From the NCBI GenBank assembly GCA_025210735.1, contig JAOARD010000011.1:62001-126000 (forward strand): DNA of 64,000 bases, in the 5' to 3' direction. The DNA is from Bacteroidales bacterium (GTDB lineage Bacteria > Bacteroidota > Bacteroidia > Bacteroidales > UBA6680). The notes below the pieces were generated by a model that did not search any database, was not told the DNA's origin, and saw only the letters and a list, made by a program, of their open reading frames with translations. This document shows positions 18,451 to 27,289 of the stretch, in pieces (the stretch's first letter is position 1; each line of letters starts with the position of its first letter). The position numbers and the translations under genes are program-made.

Positions 18451-19680
18451 ATGATAAGAGGAATTGTTGTGGTTGTAATTATGGCCATGCTTTTTGGTTG
18501 TGAGAAAGACGACCCTAAAACAGAAAAAGATAACACAAACGATAAAAAAGATAATAACAAGGTTATTAAGTATAAAACAAATCTTGTTATAGAGGATGTT
18601 AATCTGACATTTAAAGGATCGCCGGAAGATATTGTGGTTATTGATATAGACAACGATAGCCATAATGACCTTATACTGTTAGATCTAAAGAGAATAAATT
18701 TCTTTTTTACCAATAACACACTAACTGTATTCAGAAATTCAGGAGACGGAAAGTTTACACAGATAGATATGAACAGCGATTTTAAAAAGCTTAATATACA
18801 TAATTATGCTGTGGTAGATTATAATAACGATGGATATAATGATCTGGTTATTCAGACTAAACAAACAGCATCTGTTAGTGGTGGCGAACAAGAGTTGCAC
18901 TTTTACAAAAACAGTGCAGGAAAAACCATGGAACCTGATAAGAGTATAAAGTTTAAAGAGGAGATTAAAAATTTCTGGTTTAGTGATTTTAACAGCGATA
19001 ACAAACAAGATATACTTGCATCAACCGATAAGGGATTGTTGCTATATAAGTGTAAAGGAGGAACAGAGTTCGAACCGGCTCAGACACTTCTTGGTTCAAA
19101 AGTAATATCAGACGTAAAAATACTGGATGTAAACGGAGATAAAACACCGGATATATCGTTTTATAACTTCCCTGAACGTAAGTACTATGTGTATGCAAAT
19201 ATTAATGGTAAGCTTAATGAGTTATACTCATTTAATAATGTTTATATGGCTGCTTATACAGATCTTAATGCAGACGGACACATTGATATAGCTCTTATAG
19301 GAAGTGGTACCGACAGAGGGGTGTATAAACAGATGAAAGGCAAAATGGTAAAGATTTTTGATCTGCCTGAGATGGAAAACGGAGCTGTAAACTGGTGCGA
19401 TACAGATGGTGACAAAATAGCAGAGCTTATAACCTCATATTGTAAAGGTTTTAAACACTATGTGAGTATATATAATAATAAAAGCGGCGATACGTTTGAG
19501 GATAGCAAACAGACACTATTTCCTGACAATGATATACCACTAAAACATGGTAACGACTTTATTGTAGTCTCTGATATTAACAGCGATAAAAAGGATGATA
19601 TAATACTATCGGCATATACAACCAGTGATGTTAAAAGAACAATAAGTGCAATCATTAACAGATACACCAAAATTGAGTAG
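18451..19680 (+). CDS. FG-GAP/VCBS-repeat lipoprotein
   Basis: 409 residues. The lipoprotein signal ends in lipobox LFGC (Cys17), followed by a Lys/Asp-rich linker. About seven FG-GAP-type repeats with calcium-binding DxNxD-like loops are visible: DIDNDSHNDLILLD, DYNNDGYNDLVIQ, DFNSDNKQDILAS, DVNGDKTPDISF, DLNADGHIDIALI, DTDGDKIAELIT, DINSDKKDDIILS. Seven repeats are enough to close one beta-propeller. Such propellers bind ligands or other proteins at the cell surface; the partner is unknown. A terminator follows at 19771. Confidence 0.5.
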   Translation: MIRGIVVVVIMAMLFGCEKDDPKTEKDNTNDKKDNNKVIKYKTNLVIEDVNLTFKGSPEDIVVIDIDNDSHNDLILLDLKRINFFFTNNTLTVFRNSGDGKFTQIDMNSDFKKLNIHNYAVVDYNNDGYNDLVIQTKQTASVSGGEQELHFYKNSAGKTMEPDKSIKFKEEIKNFWFSDFNSDNKQDILASTDKGLLLYKCKGGTEFEPAQTLLGSKVISDVKILDVNGDKTPDISFYNFPERKYYVYANINGKLNELYSFNNVYMAAYTDLNADGHIDIALIGSGTDRGVYKQMKGKMVKIFDLPEMENGAVNWCDTDGDKIAELITSYCKGFKHYVSIYNNKSGDTFEDSKQTLFPDNDIPLKHGNDFIVVSDINSDKKDDIILSAYTTSDVKRTISAIINRYTKIE

Positions 19681-19770
19681 ATCTGCATTTACAGGTCAGA
19701 TGCAAAAGAATATGATCCGTAAATGTAGTGATAGCCTTAACAGGCAAAGTCTAAAAGTGTAAATACCATT

Positions 19771-19806
19771 CAGGGTTTCCGAAGCAATTCGGGAGCCCTG
19801 TTTTTT
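19771..19806 (+). terminator. Terminator after the FG-GAP lipoprotein
   Basis: CAGGG (19771-19775) pairs with CCCTG (19796-19800), with an inner TTCCGAA/TTCGGGA helix, then TTTTTTG. Confidence 0.5.
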
Positions 19807-19848
19807 GTTGTAGTATGTAAGTATTGTATCTATCCTATAGGTATATTT

Positions 19849-19960
19849 ATAATATCACGTTTTTACATCAGCAATACAAAGCCTTTGTATTGTTAGGACT
19901 ACGTCGTGATACTGTCCGGGTCACGCTGTGAGATTGTTGTTGAGGGTATCGTGATATTAT
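19849..19960. other. Folded non-coding element with closing helix and two inner hairpins
   Basis: ATAATATCACG (19849-19859) is the exact inverse complement of CGTGATATTAT (19950-19960). Inside it sit a perfect 9-bp hairpin CAATACAAA/TTTGTATTG (19872-19892) and a 5-bp CGTGA/TCACG helix (19905-19925). No ORF is present. It could be a small RNA, a mobile palindromic element or a structured 3' region. The strand cannot be decided. Confidence 0.5.
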
Positions 19961-20026
19961 CTGTTAAGATATGATATAAGAAGTATGAGGGGTGAGTCAT
20001 TAAACGTAAATATCCAGAATACTATA

Positions 20027-20058
20027 CACCCTGATAATATCTAAATACTATCAGGGTG
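20027..20058 (-). terminator. Hairpin downstream of psd
   Basis: A perfect 10-bp stem CACCCTGATA/TATCAGGGTG with a 12-nt loop lies 31 bases past the psd stop. There is no strong T tract on the minus strand, so the assignment as a terminator is tentative. Confidence 0.5.
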
Positions 20059-20088
20059 CAGAATGAATATTCTAATGTAAATTGTATA

Positions 20089-20982
20089 TTATTCCGATAT
20101 ACTACGGGCAATGTTTTCGCCCATTTTTACTGTTGTTTCGTATCCTTTTCTTGTATTCTCTATAAGATCGTTATCAATTGCTACTTTACCCTCTTCAAAC
20201 AGCAGTACCACTGTTGATCCTCCAAATGCAAAGTAACCCTTTTCAGATCCTTTCTCAACCTTATCGCCTGCTTTATATGTCTGTATTATTGATCCAACCA
20301 TTGTTGCTCCAATCTCAGATATAAGTATATCACCAGCCGATCTGGTGTTCAGAATACTGTATTCGCGTTTGTTCTGGCAGAATATCTCAAGACTCTTTTT
20401 TAGTGCCAGAGGCGATACAGAGAAGTAACGTCCTTTAATTTTTTTTGATTCAGACACAGTACCATTTGCAGGAAAGTGAAAACGGTGATAATCGGTTGGT
20501 GCAAGACGAATGATTACCATTGAACCATTTGCATACTTACTAGCAATATGTTTGTCTCTTATAAACTCATTAAGAGTAAATTCTGATCCTTTAACAAAAA
20601 ACAGCGACGAATCAGATACCTTGTTAAAGGCAAGTACTTTTCCGTCTGCCGGCGACACTATCTCCTCACCAAGTGGTCGTTTGTCAGGTCTTATCTCTCT
20701 GAAGAAAAAGTCGTTAAAGTTTTTATAATCAGAGAAAGCCTCTTTTTTATAGTGGGTAAGATCAATGTTATACTGTTTTATAAATCTGCCAATACGTTTT
20801 TTAGACAGAGGACTGCTCATATAACGCCCAACAAATGCCGATAACATTTTACGCTTAAACATAAAGTGTAGTGATACCTTTCCGGAGTTGGAGTTGTATA
20901 ACCACTTAAGTGTTTTATTGCTGGGAACTTCCTCTTTACGTATTTTCTTGCTTTGTCTCTCTATATATTGAATTGAATCCAT
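20089..20982 (-). CDS. psd: Phosphatidylserine decarboxylase
   Basis: 297 residues. It converts phosphatidylserine to phosphatidylethanolamine at the membrane. The self-cleavage site that makes the pyruvoyl group is FGGST near residue 250 (the LGST/GGST motif). The conserved DYHRFHFP is present near residue 165, and EIRPDKRPL and SPADGKVLAF lie upstream. At ~297 residues it belongs to the longer psd class, rather than the ~220-residue form common in Bacteroides. The upstream step, pssA, is also in the window at 41587-42312. A well-formed promoter lies at 21094-21125. Confidence 0.5.
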   Translation of the reverse strand: MDSIQYIERQSKKIRKEEVPSNKTLKWLYNSNSGKVSLHFMFKRKMLSAFVGRYMSSPLSKKRIGRFIKQYNIDLTHYKKEAFSDYKNFNDFFFREIRPDKRPLGEEIVSPADGKVLAFNKVSDSSLFFVKGSEFTLNEFIRDKHIASKYANGSMVIIRLAPTDYHRFHFPANGTVSESKKIKGRYFSVSPLALKKSLEIFCQNKREYSILNTRSAGDILISEIGATMVGSIIQTYKAGDKVEKGSEKGYFAFGGSTVVLLFEEGKVAIDNDLIENTRKGYETTVKMGENIARSISE

Positions 20983-21093
20983 TTGTAGCTTTACAATTTT
21001 CCTAAAAACCTCTTAATATAACTTATTCTTTTATTATATCACATGTTAAATTGATGAAATATCAGCCTGTGCAATATTTAATAAAATATACTG

Positions 21094-21125
21094 CAAAGAT
21101 ATATTCCATGGAATGTATAAACAAA
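21094..21125 (-). promoter_or_regulatory. psd promoter, TTTG-N20-TATCTTTG
   Basis: On the minus strand TTTG (21122-21125) is followed after 20 bases by TATCTTTG (21094-21101), both matching consensus. The transcript leader is about 105 bases. Confidence 0.5.
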
Positions 21126-21144
21126 TTTATTTTATAAATGAGGC

Positions 21145-21732
21145 TTAAATTAATCCATTATCCTCAAATTGCCACATATACATTGCCAGATAACTTTTAT
21201 ATGGCGATGCCTTTTCCGGGTCGAAACTAATGTTGAACTTTTTCTCAATGCGTCCGGTTATTTTTACAAGGGTACCGTCGTTATAAGGAAACAGATCCTC
21301 TTTACCCAGATAGAACATTGCAATTATTGTAGCAGACCATATACCAATACCTTTTACAGATGTTATCTGTTTTATAACCTCATTAGTATCTGCCTTAAAC
21401 CAGTTGTTAATATCATCTCTATTTTGCAGATAGTACTCTTTAAATGCAATTACAGCATTTGCTTTGCTGTTACTTAATCCGCATTTACGGTACTCATCAT
21501 AGCTTAACTGCCATACAGGTTTGTTACTATCTGTAGCAATATCTTTAATCCTGCCTACAATTGTAGCTGCTGCTTTTCCTGATAACATCTGGTTTGTTAT
21601 TACAGTAACCATTGCTTCAGGAATACCCTCTGTTTTAATAGTAACAATTTCAGGAGTATCAGTCCTGCTAAACAGATCTGATAATTCAGGATATGTATCA
21701 GACAGAAACTGCCTTATATTATGTTTGTTCAT
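21145..21732 (-). CDS. HhH-GPD family DNA-3-methyladenine glycosylase-like protein
   Basis: The start is taken at MNKHNIRQFL (ATG ending 21732); upstream codons in frame do not look coding. The protein has 195 residues. It is a base-excision DNA glycosylase of the AlkA/HhH-GPD type: helix-hairpin-helix VKGIGIWSATII, followed by the catalytic Asp in FPYNDGTLV. The N-terminal part contains ITNQMLSGKAA, corresponding to the conserved I-x-x-Q-Q-L-S segment. It lacks the C-terminal Cys cluster of Nth/MutY. It would remove alkylated purines; exact substrate uncertain. Confidence 0.5.
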   Translation of the reverse strand: MNKHNIRQFLSDTYPELSDLFSRTDTPEIVTIKTEGIPEAMVTVITNQMLSGKAAATIVGRIKDIATDSNKPVWQLSYDEYRKCGLSNSKANAVIAFKEYYLQNRDDINNWFKADTNEVIKQITSVKGIGIWSATIIAMFYLGKEDLFPYNDGTLVKITGRIEKKFNISFDPEKASPYKSYLAMYMWQFEDNGLI

Positions 21733-21800
21733 GATTGTCAGTTTTGATAATAATACAAAAAAAGAGGGAGTTTGTTTGTAGTTATCAGTTACAGAGAGCA

Positions 21801-21832
21801 AAAAAAACCTGTAGTACTCAGAGCACTACAGG
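21801..21832 (-). terminator. Terminator of the DEAD-box helicase gene
   Basis: A perfect 8-bp stem CCTGTAGT/ACTACAGG is followed on the minus strand by a run of seven T, 13 bases after the helicase stop. Confidence 0.5.
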
Positions 21833-21844
21833 CATATATTCTAT

Positions 21845-23650
21845 TTAGTATTTTCTTCTGAACTCTCTTCGTCCGCCGCTGTTACCAGACCTTCTGTCTT
21901 TGTAATCTTTTCTTTCGCCACTGCGTCCTCCGGTAAACGGACCTTTTCTTCTTGAATCGTTATTGCCTTTTCTCTTATCGTCTTTACGATCACCAGCAAC
22001 CTCAACAACAACAGGTCTCTCATTATCATTTACAGCATTCTTAAACGATTTAAGAATATCGCTCTCCATACCTTTATCAGCTTCAAAGAACGAGAAGTTC
22101 TTCATAACATCAATACGTCCGAGAGTAATATCTCTTCTGCGTGTAACGCGATTGATCATTCCCATAAGATCTCTTTTGGTCATGCCATCTTTTACACCCT
22201 GATTTATAAAGAAACGAGTATAGTTACTATCATTTGATCTTGATCTGCCTCTTCCTCTGTCTCTATCTCTTCTGTCACCATCTCTACCTCTTCTGCCACC
22301 ATCTCTGTCATACTCTCTCTTATCTGGTATATTAAGATCCGGAGCATCTTTATAGTACTCAAGGAATCGGTTAAATTCAGCTGCAACAAAACGTTTTACA
22401 AGATCCTCTTTAGGTAGTTCGCCAATAGTTTCCATAACCTTTTCCATATAAGGAGCAATCTTCTCCTCTTGTACTTCGGCTTTGTTTACCTTGTTTATCA
22501 GACTGAATAACTGAGCCTCACAAACCTCTTCTCCGTTTGGAACCTTTGCATTATCAAACTTCTGCTTAATGATATGCTCAATCTGTCTGATTTTAGAAGT
22601 CTCACGACTATGTATAATGCTTATAGATACACCTTTCTTACCAGCACGTCCTGTTCTACCACTACGGTGAGTATAGTTCTCAACATCGTCCGGCAGATTG
22701 TAGTTAATAACATGAGTAAGGTCATTAACATCAATACCTCTGGCTGCAACATCAGTAGCAACAAGCATCTGAAGTGTTTTAAGTCTGAATCTGCGCATTA
22801 CAAGATCACGCTGAGCCTGCGACAGGTCACCATGAAGAGCATCGGCATTATAACCATCCTTAATAAGTTTCTCAGCAACATCTTTTGTCTCCTGACGTGT
22901 ACGACAGAATATTATACCATATATATCAGGGTTAATATCCATTACACGTTTAAGAGCAAGATATCTGTCTCTTGCCTGTACTCTGTAATAAAGGTGATTT
23001 ACATTATCAGTACCCGCATTCTTCTTACCCATGGTAATAGTATGCGGCTCATTCATATATCTGTTTGCAATATTCTCAGCCTCACGTGGCATAGTAGCTG
23101 AGAAAAGCCAGGTATTTTTTGTCTCTGGAGTATCCTTAAGAATTGAGTCCAGATCGTCTCTGAAACCCATGTTAAGCATCTCATCAGCCTCGTCAAGAAC
23201 AACTCTTTTAATATGAGAAAGGTCAACCTTTTTTCTCTCAATAAGGTCTACCATACGTCCCGGAGTAGCAACTATAAAATGTGCACCATCGTTCAGTTTT
23301 CTTATCTGATCGTATATCGGAGCTCCACCATATACTGCAACTACTTTTATTCCCGGAATATTCTTACAAAACTTGTTAAGCTCAACGACAATTTGTAAAC
23401 ATAGTTCGCGGGTAGGACTTAAAATAAGGGTTTGTGCTTTTCTGTTCTTTACGTCAGTCTTCTCAATTGCCGGAAGACCAAATGCGGCTGTTTTTCCTGT
23501 TCCTGTTTGTGCAAGAGCGACAAAATCGCGATCCTCTGCCATTAAAAATGGTATCGCCTTTTCCTGCACAGGAGATGGTTCAACATATCCCATCTCACTA
23601 ATAGCACTCATTACGGGTGTGCTAAGTCCCAGTTCTTCAAACTTAATCAT
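21845..23650 (-). CDS. DEAD-box RNA helicase with DbpA-type RNA-binding domain
   Basis: The start is set at MIKFEELGLSTPVM (ATG ending 23650). The frame is open to 23728, but that start would overlap the -7 box at 23726-23733. All helicase motifs are present: Q motif, AQTGTGKTAA, PTRELCLQ, TPGRMVD, DEAD, SAT, ARGIDV, HRSGRTGR. An Arg/Asp/Gly-rich linker leads to a DbpA-like RRM (TRFFINQGVKDGMTKRDLMGMI) and a basic Arg/Gly/Lys tail. It unwinds RNA, probably in ribosome assembly or cold adaptation (CsdA/DeaD-like). The GC-rich leader hairpin just upstream of the ribosome binding region may control translation. Confidence 0.5.
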   Translation of the reverse strand: MIKFEELGLSTPVMSAISEMGYVEPSPVQEKAIPFLMAEDRDFVALAQTGTGKTAAFGLPAIEKTDVKNRKAQTLILSPTRELCLQIVVELNKFCKNIPGIKVVAVYGGAPIYDQIRKLNDGAHFIVATPGRMVDLIERKKVDLSHIKRVVLDEADEMLNMGFRDDLDSILKDTPETKNTWLFSATMPREAENIANRYMNEPHTITMGKKNAGTDNVNHLYYRVQARDRYLALKRVMDINPDIYGIIFCRTRQETKDVAEKLIKDGYNADALHGDLSQAQRDLVMRRFRLKTLQMLVATDVAARGIDVNDLTHVINYNLPDDVENYTHRSGRTGRAGKKGVSISIIHSRETSKIRQIEHIIKQKFDNAKVPNGEEVCEAQLFSLINKVNKAEVQEEKIAPYMEKVMETIGELPKEDLVKRFVAAEFNRFLEYYKDAPDLNIPDKREYDRDGGRRGRDGDRRDRDRGRGRSRSNDSNYTRFFINQGVKDGMTKRDLMGMINRVTRRRDITLGRIDVMKNFSFFEADKGMESDILKSFKNAVNDNERPVVVEVAGDRKDDKRKGNNDSRRKGPFTGGRSGERKDYKDRRSGNSGGRREFRRKY

Positions 23651-23733
23651 ATCAATTTCTATCGTTGCGAAGCACATCCCTCCCGGATGCCCCGCCGGAA
23701 ATTCATGTGATTCTGTATAAGTGCGCAAAGGTA
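23651..23733 (-). promoter_or_regulatory. Helicase promoter -7 box and structured 5' leader
   Basis: Minus-strand TACCTTTG (23726-23733) matches the -7 consensus. The leader then contains a GC-rich hairpin GCATCC/GGATG(T)GC close to the start codon; such a structure could act as a cold-sensitive translational switch, which is inference. Confidence 0.5.
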
Positions 23734-24060
23734 TTAAAACAATTCAATATAAAATGTTTTATATGCTTTAATATATTATAAATGAGTAATTAATTGATGA
23801 ATAGGAACTTTTGTGGGGTAAGTTTTGTTAATGGTTTTTAACTATTATGGATACTACTGATTTAATAAACAGGGTTCTGTATTAAATTTAAGTACCAGAA
23901 TTCAGATTTTAGAATATAACCTGTTTATTGTGCAAATATTGATAAACTGTAGCATTTAAGAGGGCTGTAAATATACGTTTGCTATTATATAGTATAAATG
24001 CATACGAGGATTTGTTAAGGAAAATAGTTACCTTCGACACCTCTATAAAATAATTCTGAA
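23734..24060. other. Intergenic region between divergent helicase and coaD
   Basis: AT-rich, no ORF. A loose coaD promoter may lie at 24011 (TTTG) and 24029 (TACCTTCG), but its spacing of 14 is short. Nothing else recognised. Confidence 0.5.
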
Positions 24061-24537
24061 ATGGAACGAATAGCAGTTTTTCCGGGATCTTTTGATCCAT
24101 TTACAGTTGGTCACGAAGCAATAGTAAGACGTGCACTGAATATGTTTGATAAGGTAGTTATAGCAATAGGTTATAACTCTGCTAAATCTGGTTTTTTCTC
24201 GTTAGAGAAACGAATTAAGTGGATTGAAACAGTATTTGCAGATGAGTCAAAGGTTACTGTTGATTCATATACAGGACTTACTGTTGATTACTGTAAAGAG
24301 ATAAATGCACAATATCTTTTAAGAGGATTGCGTACTGCTGCTGATTTTGAATATGAGCGTGCAATAGCACAGGTAAACAAACAGATGAATAACGATATAG
24401 AATCTGTATTTTTACTTACTTCGCCGGAACATACTCCTGTGAACTCAACAATTGTAAGAGATGTGATAAGACATGGTGGCGATGCAAGTATGTTTCTGCC
24501 AAAAGGGCTGAATATATCTGTTGATGATATTGAGTAG
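24061..24537 (+). CDS. coaD: Phosphopantetheine adenylyltransferase
   Basis: 158 residues, the usual length. It transfers AMP from ATP to 4'-phosphopantetheine, the penultimate step to coenzyme A. The nucleotidyl-transferase motif is FPGSFDPFTVGH; YLLRGLRTAADFEYE and the C-terminal NSTIVRDVI (family: ISST-x-x-R) also fit. Cytosolic. The thioredoxin-fold gene begins 68 bases downstream and may share the transcript. Confidence 0.5.
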   Translation: MERIAVFPGSFDPFTVGHEAIVRRALNMFDKVVIAIGYNSAKSGFFSLEKRIKWIETVFADESKVTVDSYTGLTVDYCKEINAQYLLRGLRTAADFEYERAIAQVNKQMNNDIESVFLLTSPEHTPVNSTIVRDVIRHGGDASMFLPKGLNISVDDIE

Positions 24538-24605
24538 TCCGGGGCATGTAATCTTTTGTTAATATTTGCGTTATATTTCCGGAAACCATTATTTACTATT
24601 TACCT

Positions 24606-26024
24606 ATGAGAGGATATCTTATAATATCAATACTATTTCTGTTTAGTATAACATTGTCGGCATCTGATACCACAAAAGTTTTTGGTGTTGATAAACGTTA
24701 TGCCGGAGTTACATTTTATCTTAACGATGCATCAGATGCTATATCGGGCAGAGAAATTAAGGTTAAGCAACTTGTTGTTGACTCAGCGGGCAGATTTGAA
24801 TTTGATTTTAAGGTTAACAGAACCACACCAATGCGTATTGTGGTTGATAACTATAAACTGAGGTTTGTAGCTGAACCTGGTAAAGAGTATGAACTTCTGT
24901 TGCCTCCGGTAAAAGAGCGCACTGTGCTTGATGAATTGAATCCGTATTTTCAGTATACAGTTATTCCTGCCAGATTCAGTAACGCAAATAATAAAGATTT
25001 GAACAGTAGCCTTCTGGGTTTTGATATTGATTATATGCGTATATACTCGGAGTATTCGGTAAAAATTTTCAGAAACAGAAATATAGATGACCTGCCTGAC
25101 AAAATAGATTCTCTGCAGCTAAAATATTCAGATATTAATAGCGGATATTTTAAATTATATAGTAAAAGTAAGATAGCACTACTTAATTATAAACTTAAAC
25201 TGAACAGATATAAGGAGAAAACCTACGATCTGTTTAATAATAGTAAGCCCGACAGATATAACGAAGGTTATATGACACTGTTTAATGAGTATTTTGATGA
25301 GTATTTCAGAAACAGTAAGATGATTGACAGAAAACCTATTGGTAAGATTCTTGAAAGAGAGAGTGCTCTTGATGGTATACTTAGTGAGATGGATAAGGTT
25401 AAGAGGTTTAAAAACAGAGAGCTTAAAGAACTTATTCTGATTAAGCAGATTTATGACGAGAGTTATCAACGTCTGTATGCTTTTCCTGATCTTATTAATC
25501 TGCTGCAAACAATAGAGAAGAGAACAATTGCTGATGGACATAAGAAGTTATGCAGTAATGTGTACGATCTGCTTACAAGGGTAAAACCGGGTTATACACC
25601 ATATAAGTTTAAGCTTACAAACGATAAAGGCAAAGAGGTTACGCCAGATATGTATAAGGGCAGATATTTTGTGCTTATAGGATTTTGTAACACTTATAAA
25701 GGCGAGATATACAATGAACTTAAACTGCTGGATATGATGTATAGTAAATATGCACGTAGCTTTAAGGTAATACTTGTTTTCAGAGGCGAAGACAGAGGTC
25801 AGGTGAGAGAGTGGAGCGATGTTCTGAATGAGAACTGGCAGATTGTATACAGCGATGAAGATCCGGATCTGCTTGATAAATATATGGTAAAATCGTACCC
25901 AACTTTCTACCTGCTGAACAGAGAAGGAGTAATGCTAAAATCTCCTACAAGACTTATGTCAGAGGGATTTGAGAATGATTTAAGATCCAGTCTTGGACGC
26001 ACCAACCGGAGAAGGCGCAGATAA
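24606..26024 (+). CDS. Exported thioredoxin-fold protein lacking the CxxC resolving cysteine
   Basis: 472 residues with signal peptide MRGYLIISILFLFSITLSA. The N-terminal ~100 residues form a beta domain like DUF4369 (IKVKQLVVDSAGRFEFDF; FVAEPGKEYELLLPP). A helical middle follows. The C-terminal ~130 residues are TlpA/AhpC-like: GRYFVLIGFCNTYKGE, FKVILVFRGED, IVYSDED, KSYPTFYLLNREG with the cis-Pro. The active site reads C-N-T-Y in place of WCxxC, so a disulfide exchange needing two cysteines is not possible at this site. It may be a structural or redox-dead relative, or work as a single-Cys protein. Confidence 0.5.
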   Translation: MRGYLIISILFLFSITLSASDTTKVFGVDKRYAGVTFYLNDASDAISGREIKVKQLVVDSAGRFEFDFKVNRTTPMRIVVDNYKLRFVAEPGKEYELLLPPVKERTVLDELNPYFQYTVIPARFSNANNKDLNSSLLGFDIDYMRIYSEYSVKIFRNRNIDDLPDKIDSLQLKYSDINSGYFKLYSKSKIALLNYKLKLNRYKEKTYDLFNNSKPDRYNEGYMTLFNEYFDEYFRNSKMIDRKPIGKILERESALDGILSEMDKVKRFKNRELKELILIKQIYDESYQRLYAFPDLINLLQTIEKRTIADGHKKLCSNVYDLLTRVKPGYTPYKFKLTNDKGKEVTPDMYKGRYFVLIGFCNTYKGEIYNELKLLDMMYSKYARSFKVILVFRGEDRGQVREWSDVLNENWQIVYSDEDPDLLDKYMVKSYPTFYLLNREGVMLKSPTRLMSEGFENDLRSSLGRTNRRRRR

Positions 26025-26025
26025 C

Positions 26026-26643
26026 TTAATGCATCAACGCCTGCTTTATAATATCATTTAACGATGGATATGTGTTACTCAGTATGTTTGATATCTCTTC
26101 ATTCTTAACCCATGTAACTTTTACTATATCCTCGTCAATTTGCGGAGTCAGTTTCTCTTTTCCGGTGTATTCCATATTAAACCAGTAAGTTCTCTTAAGA
26201 ATATTACGCTGATTTATTATGTATATGTGGTAAGTACTTGGTAATTCATCAATAATTACCGGAGCTGTAATTCCGCACTCCTCTTCAACCTCACGTACGG
26301 CTCCTTTCTCCGGTGTCTCGTCAATCTCAAGATGACCTTTCGGAAGATCCCATTTGTCGAACCGATAAATAAACAGCGATTCGTCGTTGCTGTTTCTAAC
26401 AAAGCCTCCGGCAGCCTCTCTGTATTCAAAAATCATTCTGAAAACGTTAAATAGCTCCTCAACATCGTTATGGTATACATAAAGAGATGGATTCTTACCT
26501 GAATTTATAAAAAAGTTGACAGCTCTGAAAAGTTCCTCTTCGTTATCGTACTTCAGGAACATGCCTTTATACTGAGGATTATTACCCCATTCGTTCTTGT
26601 CTGTCAAAAAAATAATCCTATCGTTAAAAAAAACTTTATACAT
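26026..26643 (-). CDS. Nudix hydrolase
   Basis: 205 residues. A complete Nudix box spans residues 103-125: G103-x5-E109-x7-R117-E-V-x-E-E122-x-G124. Substrate is not predictable; NDP-sugars, dinucleotides or oxidised nucleotides are typical. The N-terminal ~80 residues (MYKVFFNDRIIFLTDKNEW) are an extension found in Bacteroidota members. It is divergent from pyrE with only ten bases between the starts, and its C terminus faces the thioredoxin-fold gene with one base between them. Confidence 0.5.
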   Translation of the reverse strand: MYKVFFNDRIIFLTDKNEWGNNPQYKGMFLKYDNEEELFRAVNFFINSGKNPSLYVYHNDVEELFNVFRMIFEYREAAGGFVRNSNDESLFIYRFDKWDLPKGHLEIDETPEKGAVREVEEECGITAPVIIDELPSTYHIYIINQRNILKRTYWFNMEYTGKEKLTPQIDEDIVKVTWVKNEEISNILSNTYPSLNDIIKQALMH

Positions 26644-26646
26644 TTG
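26639..26646 (+). promoter_or_regulatory. pyrE -7 box TACATTTG overlapping the Nudix start codon
   Basis: TACATTTG matches TAnnTTTG and lies 7 bases before the first pyrE ATG, so the mRNA would have almost no leader. It also covers the Nudix start. No good -33 box is seen. Confidence 0.5.
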
Positions 26647-26653
26647 CGTTATT

Positions 26654-27286
26654 ATGATGAATAAAGAAGAGATTATAGCACAAAAGCTATTGCAAATTAA
26701 AGCAATAAAATTAAACCCGACAAATCATTTTACATGGGCATCGGGTTGGAATTCGCCTATTTATTGTGATAACCGGAAAACATTATCGTATCCGGAAGTA
26801 CGAACAACTATCTGTGACAGCTTTGTTGAGCGCATTAAGGAGCTCTATCCTGAAGTTGAAGTTATAGCCGGAGTAGCTACCGGAGCAATTGCTCAGGGAG
26901 TGCTGGTGGCACAACAAATGGATATTCCTTTTATTTATGTACGTTCATCAGCAAAAGGTCATGGTCTTGAGAATCTTGTTGAAGGTGAGGTTAAGCCCGG
27001 TAGCAAGGTTGTGGTTATAGAAGATCTTGTATCTACAGGAGGAAGTAGTCTTAAAGCCGTTGAAGCGCTCAGAGAGCGTGGATGTGAGGTGTTGGGTATG
27101 ATGGCTATATTTACTTATGGCTTTGATATTGCTACAGAGAACTTTAAGAAACATAATGTTAAACTGGATACTCTTAGTAACTATCATACCTTGATTGATT
27201 TGGCATGTAAAGATGATTATATTAAGGATGAAGATATAAACACATTGAAGGAGTGGCGTGAAGCTCCTGATAAATGGAAGAAATAG
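26654..27286 (+). CDS. pyrE: Orotate phosphoribosyltransferase
   Basis: The start is at ATG 26654 or 26657 (MMNKEEIIAQKLLQI); the open frame further upstream would run through the Nudix gene start. 210 residues, normal for the family. It joins orotate to PRPP in pyrimidine synthesis. The PRPP-binding loop is VVVIEDLVSTGGSS; WASGWNSPIYCDNR is the conserved N-terminal segment. The SRPBCC gene follows after three bases, so the two are co-transcribed. Confidence 0.5.
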   Translation: MMNKEEIIAQKLLQIKAIKLNPTNHFTWASGWNSPIYCDNRKTLSYPEVRTTICDSFVERIKELYPEVEVIAGVATGAIAQGVLVAQQMDIPFIYVRSSAKGHGLENLVEGEVKPGSKVVVIEDLVSTGGSSLKAVEALRERGCEVLGMMAIFTYGFDIATENFKKHNVKLDTLSNYHTLIDLACKDDYIKDEDINTLKEWREAPDKWKK

Positions 27287-27289
27287 ATT

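Noticed and set aside
22574-23101. Plus-strand ORF of 175 codons opposite the helicase gene
   Set aside because: It is a shadow frame of the clearly coding DEAD-box gene, with no signal or motif of its own.
23651-23728. Longer start for the DEAD-box helicase (26 extra residues)
   Set aside because: Its start codon overlaps the consensus -7 box TACCTTTG, and family members begin at the MIKFEELGLS position.
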